NCBI GenBank assembly: GCA_016932095.1
Contig: JAFGDN010000043.1
Location: forward strand, 1-36,295
Length of the DNA stretch: 36,295 bases
Reading direction: 5' to 3'
DNA from: Sedimentisphaerales bacterium
GTDB lineage: Bacteria > Planctomycetota > Phycisphaerae > Sedimentisphaerales > Anaerobacaceae
Shown one piece after another: positions 32,980-36,295 of this stretch (its first letter is position 1; the number at the start of each line of letters is the position of its first letter). The notes beneath the pieces were generated by a model. It was given only the letters and a program-made list of their open reading frames with translations. It had not been told where the DNA came from and did not search any database. A program made the translations under genes and the position numbers.

Positions 32980-34515
32980 TTAGTTGTTACTGATTATTTG
33001 TAATTTCTTTAGAGTTCTTAGTGTTACAAAAACCAGCAAACCGGCACAAAATATCACAATCCACATCCAGTCAAGTTCCCACTTGCCTTCGTAAAATCTG
33101 TCGCCAAAAATCTCTATAGCGGTAAACGACGCTATTATAGCGAATAATCCCGGGTATTCGCGGGTCAAAACGGCCTGCCACAGGAAGGGCTGGGCGGACT
33201 TACGCCAGAGTTTGAACCTCGGCAAAATCATCGGCGTTTTTTGTGCCCATAGCGTAAAGTCAGCGCCGAATTTTTCTGCAAGAAAGGCCTCTTCAGTGAG
33301 GATTATCCGTTCATAGAATAAGAAAAATGCAAAGAAACAAAACACCGCCAGCAAGATGGAACGGGCGAATAAAACGATTCCCACCCATATTACGAAATTC
33401 CCGAGATAAAGAGGATGCCTGACGATGGAATACATTCCTGTAGTATTCAACTCCTGGGCTTTGGGTTCGCTTGTTGTTCTTCCAGAAGTTCTCTTTGGCA
33501 CATACCCGACGGTGTATATTCTTATCCCCAGGCCGACCAACGCGATTGCCAGGCAAAAAAGCTCCCACATCCGGTCAAGAAAGTGGCTGTCTTCAGGATA
33601 CGTGAAATACCTTAATTCTATGATGAAAAGCGGAACGATTATTAGAGGGAGAAAGCTTCTCCACCTGAAAAACCAGTCGCCTTGTTTTTTCATCTGGTTA
33701 ATATAGGCAATATTTGCCTGTTCACTTACGCCTTTTAACCTCATTCTCCATCTGATAACGAAAAGAGCCGTCGCTATGGGAACGTAAAATGTCAGTAGTA
33801 TGCTGAGCTTTTTGTGCCCTTCGAAAAACCAGATTAAAAGCGGAATGAGAAAAATTCCGAAAAAGGCGAGCGTTTGCTCATATCCGGCGAGAATGTTTTC
33901 GATTTTAGGATTTTTATTTCTTATTCTTATTGCCGCCCAGCCGCAAAAAATTCCCAACGCCATTCCTGCGAAAACGTCAGATGGGTAATGCGCTAAATCC
34001 AATACGCGCAAAATTCCGACTATGCAGCAGCAAATCACAATTCCAACTATTCCCGGCCAATGAGCAGATAATGCCAGGACCGTCCCCACGGCAAACACGC
34101 TGGCGGTATCACCTGAAGGAAACGACCAATTTTTGGCCGATTGGGCATTGTTTTCGACGTTCGCCTCCTTGTTTATCGCAACATTAGGTCGCGGCCTTCT
34201 GACTGCTGCCTTTATAGACCATACAGCGGGAATTGTAATAAGCATAGCAAGAAGACCAATCAAAACTGTTTTATGCTTTCCTGTAATCCACACCCAGAAC
34301 AAAAGCAGCCAGACAACCGCAAATACCTTGCCTAACTGCTCAAATGCCGTTTCAGCGATATTGTGATTGAACCTGACCGTATGGTGCCGCAGCCACGAAA
34401 AAACCGGCTCATCGAAGAAAAGGAAACAAACTACCATTGCGGCAATGAGTAGGCCGATGAACAAAAAGATTAACAGGCTGAAATAATTCCACCTGATATT
34501 CAAGTCGTTGCTCAT
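32980..34515 (-). CDS. PAP2 lipid phosphatase fused to ICMT-like methyltransferase
   Basis: The product has 511 residues. The N-terminal PAP2 domain carries the three phosphatase motifs: KAAVRRPRPN (about 104-113), SFPSGDTAS (131-139) and RVLDLAHYPSD (165-175). Membrane helices lie between. From about residue 290 a second membrane domain has ICMT/Ste14 motifs: SIVRHPLYLGNFV, TEEAFLAEKFG and PRFKLW, with two further helices at the end. The fusion joins dephosphorylation of a lipid phosphate with a methyl transfer, probably on an envelope lipid. The start overlaps the end of the GT83 gene by four bases. The two functions are firm as family calls; the joint pathway is inference. Confidence 0.85.
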   Translation of the reverse strand: MSNDLNIRWNYFSLLIFLFIGLLIAAMVVCFLFFDEPVFSWLRHHTVRFNHNIAETAFEQLGKVFAVVWLLLFWVWITGKHKTVLIGLLAMLITIPAVWSIKAAVRRPRPNVAINKEANVENNAQSAKNWSFPSGDTASVFAVGTVLALSAHWPGIVGIVICCCIVGILRVLDLAHYPSDVFAGMALGIFCGWAAIRIRNKNPKIENILAGYEQTLAFFGIFLIPLLIWFFEGHKKLSILLTFYVPIATALFVIRWRMRLKGVSEQANIAYINQMKKQGDWFFRWRSFLPLIIVPLFIIELRYFTYPEDSHFLDRMWELFCLAIALVGLGIRIYTVGYVPKRTSGRTTSEPKAQELNTTGMYSIVRHPLYLGNFVIWVGIVLFARSILLAVFCFFAFFLFYERIILTEEAFLAEKFGADFTLWAQKTPMILPRFKLWRKSAQPFLWQAVLTREYPGLFAIIASFTAIEIFGDRFYEGKWELDWMWIVIFCAGLLVFVTLRTLKKLQIISNN

Positions 34516-36191
34516 TTTGACGCCTGTTTTTTGCTTAATATTGCCGTAACCTCAAGCTTTTCTGCGCCCTTGGAATAATTTATTCCTTCTTTTGACACAA
34601 TTTCCTCGAAATCAACCTCGATTCGGTTGTGGCCGGATTTTTGCATTATACCATTCAAATCCTTTTTCGGTATTATCAGCACTCCTTCTGCAGTACCGTT
34701 AAGCCAGTCGACAACCTCATTTTCGTTTCTCAGCCGAGTAACCGTTCTTCCTATATAAAAATTCAGGGTCGGCTCGGCGAATTTATACGTCGCCACCGGC
34801 GCTTCTGTGCCTGTTTTTTCTCTGACCGCTTTTGCTATCGAGGGGCTTATTTTAATCTCCTCAACCGCGGGCAGAAAGCCAAATAACATCGGCGCAAGAA
34901 AAACCGCAATCCCAGCCAGGATAGTCCTTGCGCTGCTGACGAATTTTTCTCGAATCTGCAAAAATACGCAGGTCCCCGTCATTATAATTATGGCAAGCCC
35001 GCAAATTAATCCCGGCAATTTGAGCGATTCCACCTTTAGGGCATATCCGGCCAAAATCAGTCCCGACGCAAGCCCTAATCCTACGGGGAGCAAAAACCAC
35101 ACCCCTCCGCGAAGCCACTTTTTGTCCCGCTCACTCAAAATATCTTTTCCCGCCGCGATTGTCCCGCCGACCATTACCGCCATCGCGGGCCATGCAAAAA
35201 GAATATAATGAGGGAGCTTCGTCGCTGCCAAGGTCATTAGAATTACCGTTACCACAATCCAGCTTAATACTATATTTCGTGCCCCCGCAATACCGATTCT
35301 TTTTCCGATAATGGCTGAAAATGCCCCCGGAAGAAACGCCGTCCACGGGAAAAATCCTGCGATTATTATGGCGGAATAGTATGGTAAATATAAAATAAAA
35401 TTTCCACCGTGACTTTCCATTGGCCTGAGCGTCCTGGCGAGAATATGATGCCCGAGGAATACCCGGAAAAGCTCTCCGTCCATCTCTTTATTTGCGGGAA
35501 CAGCCCAGGCAAGAAAAATCCCGATGGCTATAATGACAGATAGCGCCAGACCGACGAGATTGACAACGAACTCAGCATAATTCCTTCTGCCAAACCACAG
35601 AACAACCACAATCACAAAAACGGGCAATAAGCCCGCCGGCCCTTTTGCCAGCATTCCAATCCCCATCAATAAACCAGCAACGAGAAAGTCGAAAGGACGA
35701 ATTCTTTCACCGATTCGCCCGACGAAAACCGCCATAGTCCCGACAATAAACGGCAAAAGCACGCCATCTACCAGTGCGGAACTGCCCACGAACATCATAA
35801 GCAGTGTTGTGGCTAAAATCGTCTCCGACCATAATCCTGCCTTTGCATTGAACAGTTTCTTTCCTATGAAAAACGTCAAAAGCAACGTAATCGTAGTGCC
35901 CATAACCCCAAAGAATCTACAGGCAATTTCGGTTGGTCCTAATAATCGCACCGGCAACGACATTAACCAGTAAAGCAGAATCGGCTTATCTGGCCAGGGT
36001 TGGCCGTTAAAGGTAGGAACCAAGTAATTGCCCGACTCAATCATTTCAACCGTAACTCTTGCGTATCTCGGCTCATCGCGGTCCCAAAGCGTGGAGCTTC
36101 CTGCTATAAGCAGGTATAAAATAGCGAACCCGGCGCTAATCAAAATCGCCTTTATCCACTGATAATCCAAGTTTTTGACCTTTTCTCGCAT
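34512..36191 (-). CDS. GT83 ArnT-like lipid glycosyltransferase
   Basis: The product has 559 residues and about twelve membrane helices. The ArnT/PMT-like first loop shows STLWDRDEPRYARVTVEMIESG with the catalytic Asp region, then FNGQPWPDKPILLYWL, GMLAKGPAGLLP, FFPWTAFLP and LPHYILFAWPAM. Such enzymes move a sugar from undecaprenyl phosphate to lipid A or another envelope acceptor in the periplasm. The C-terminal soluble domain (about 440-559) also follows ArnT. The start codon lies 17 bases behind tRNA-Leu with no ribosome site. It overlaps the PAP2-ICMT gene by ATGA, so the cassette is translationally coupled. The donor sugar cannot be told. Confidence 0.88.
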   Translation of the reverse strand: MREKVKNLDYQWIKAILISAGFAILYLLIAGSSTLWDRDEPRYARVTVEMIESGNYLVPTFNGQPWPDKPILLYWLMSLPVRLLGPTEIACRFFGVMGTTITLLLTFFIGKKLFNAKAGLWSETILATTLLMMFVGSSALVDGVLLPFIVGTMAVFVGRIGERIRPFDFLVAGLLMGIGMLAKGPAGLLPVFVIVVVLWFGRRNYAEFVVNLVGLALSVIIAIGIFLAWAVPANKEMDGELFRVFLGHHILARTLRPMESHGGNFILYLPYYSAIIIAGFFPWTAFLPGAFSAIIGKRIGIAGARNIVLSWIVVTVILMTLAATKLPHYILFAWPAMAVMVGGTIAAGKDILSERDKKWLRGGVWFLLPVGLGLASGLILAGYALKVESLKLPGLICGLAIIIMTGTCVFLQIREKFVSSARTILAGIAVFLAPMLFGFLPAVEEIKISPSIAKAVREKTGTEAPVATYKFAEPTLNFYIGRTVTRLRNENEVVDWLNGTAEGVLIIPKKDLNGIMQKSGHNRIEVDFEEIVSKEGINYSKGAEKLEVTAILSKKQASK

Positions 36192-36208
36192 TTTTTTGTT
36201 AGAAAAAT

Positions 36209-36292
36209 TGCCGAAGGAGGGAATTGAACCCTCACCCTGTTGCCAGGACAGGATTTTGAATCCTGCGCGTCTGCCAGTTCCGCCACTTCGGC
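36209..36292 (-). tRNA. tRNA-Leu (anticodon CAA)
   Basis: On the minus strand the acceptor GCCGAAG pairs with CTTCGGC. The anticodon arm CAGGA-TTCAAAA-TCCTG gives anticodon CAA. A long variable arm (CCTGGCAACAGG) confirms a class II leucine tRNA. The T arm is GAGGG-TTCAATT-CCCTC. CCA is not encoded, and A is the discriminator. Confidence 0.95.
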
Positions 36293-36295
36293 CAA

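Noticed and set aside
1-36295. CRISPR arrays or cas genes
   Set aside because: No regularly spaced direct repeats of array type and no Cas-like proteins were seen.

Overview
The window looks like a chromosomal segment of a free-living Gram-negative-type bacterium with moderate GC. My best guess is Planctomycetota, perhaps Phycisphaerae. This is an inference from gene content (an HNH-AP2 protein, GH57 fused to GT5, NifU/NifS as the Fe-S system, small DUF2283-type gene pairs) and from dispersed repeats in the gaps. No marker gene here settles it. TAG is used as an ordinary stop (nadA, metY, nifU and others), so the code is standard.

Layout. 1-5,600: an ORF joining an HNH-AP2 endonuclease-like module to a GH57/glycogen-synthase protein, a repeat- and T-rich gap, a small Myb/SANT-like DNA-binding protein, and a two-gene unit of a Cys-rich small protein plus an EVE-like/PD-(D/E)xK nuclease-like protein. 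5,679-8,750 (minus): yjbQ, an ABC-2 exporter natA-natB in which natB carries one in-frame TAG, and a LysE-type exporter. 8,846-12,220: an accessory stretch with truncated, convergent nicotinamidase-like and nnrD-like fragments, a cut-off HicB-like gene, dispersed repeats, a small antitoxin-like protein, a zinc-ribbon membrane protein and a large TPR membrane protein. 12,291-17,072 (minus): marC (broken), PIG-L deacetylase, a lipoprotein, DUF362, tsaD and larB, probably one transcription unit. 17,172-18,375: tRNA-Gln, an HNH-like protein and a Phd/RelE toxin-antitoxin pair. 18,491-20,376 (minus): xth, an MscS-like membrane protein and a small gene split at an AT-dinucleotide run.

20,540-29,677 (plus) is the metabolic core. 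It starts with a bifunctional trehalose-6-phosphate synthase/phosphatase. A compact operon follows: an Rrf2 regulator with three cysteines, cysK, serine acetyltransferase, nadA, metY, nifU and nifS. It makes cysteine and homocysteine, moves cysteine sulfur into Fe-S clusters, and includes the Fe-S enzyme NadA. An Rrf2 protein at its head would be well placed to sense cysteine or Fe-S status.

29,684-36,292: a small membrane-anchored protein, a DUF2283 gene pair, a Ycf46-like AAA ATPase, and a minus-strand envelope-lipid cassette: ArnT-like GT83 glycosyltransferase, a PAP2 phosphatase fused to an Ste14/ICMT-like methyltransferase, and a second ICMT-like methyltransferase. It begins just behind a tRNA-Leu gene. 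The two most interesting candidates for undescribed biology are this lipid cassette and the EVE-nuclease/Cys-rich pair. A third theme is the number of broken genes (natB, nicotinamidase, nnrD, hicB, marC, one small gene), which could be real decay or assembly and consensus error.
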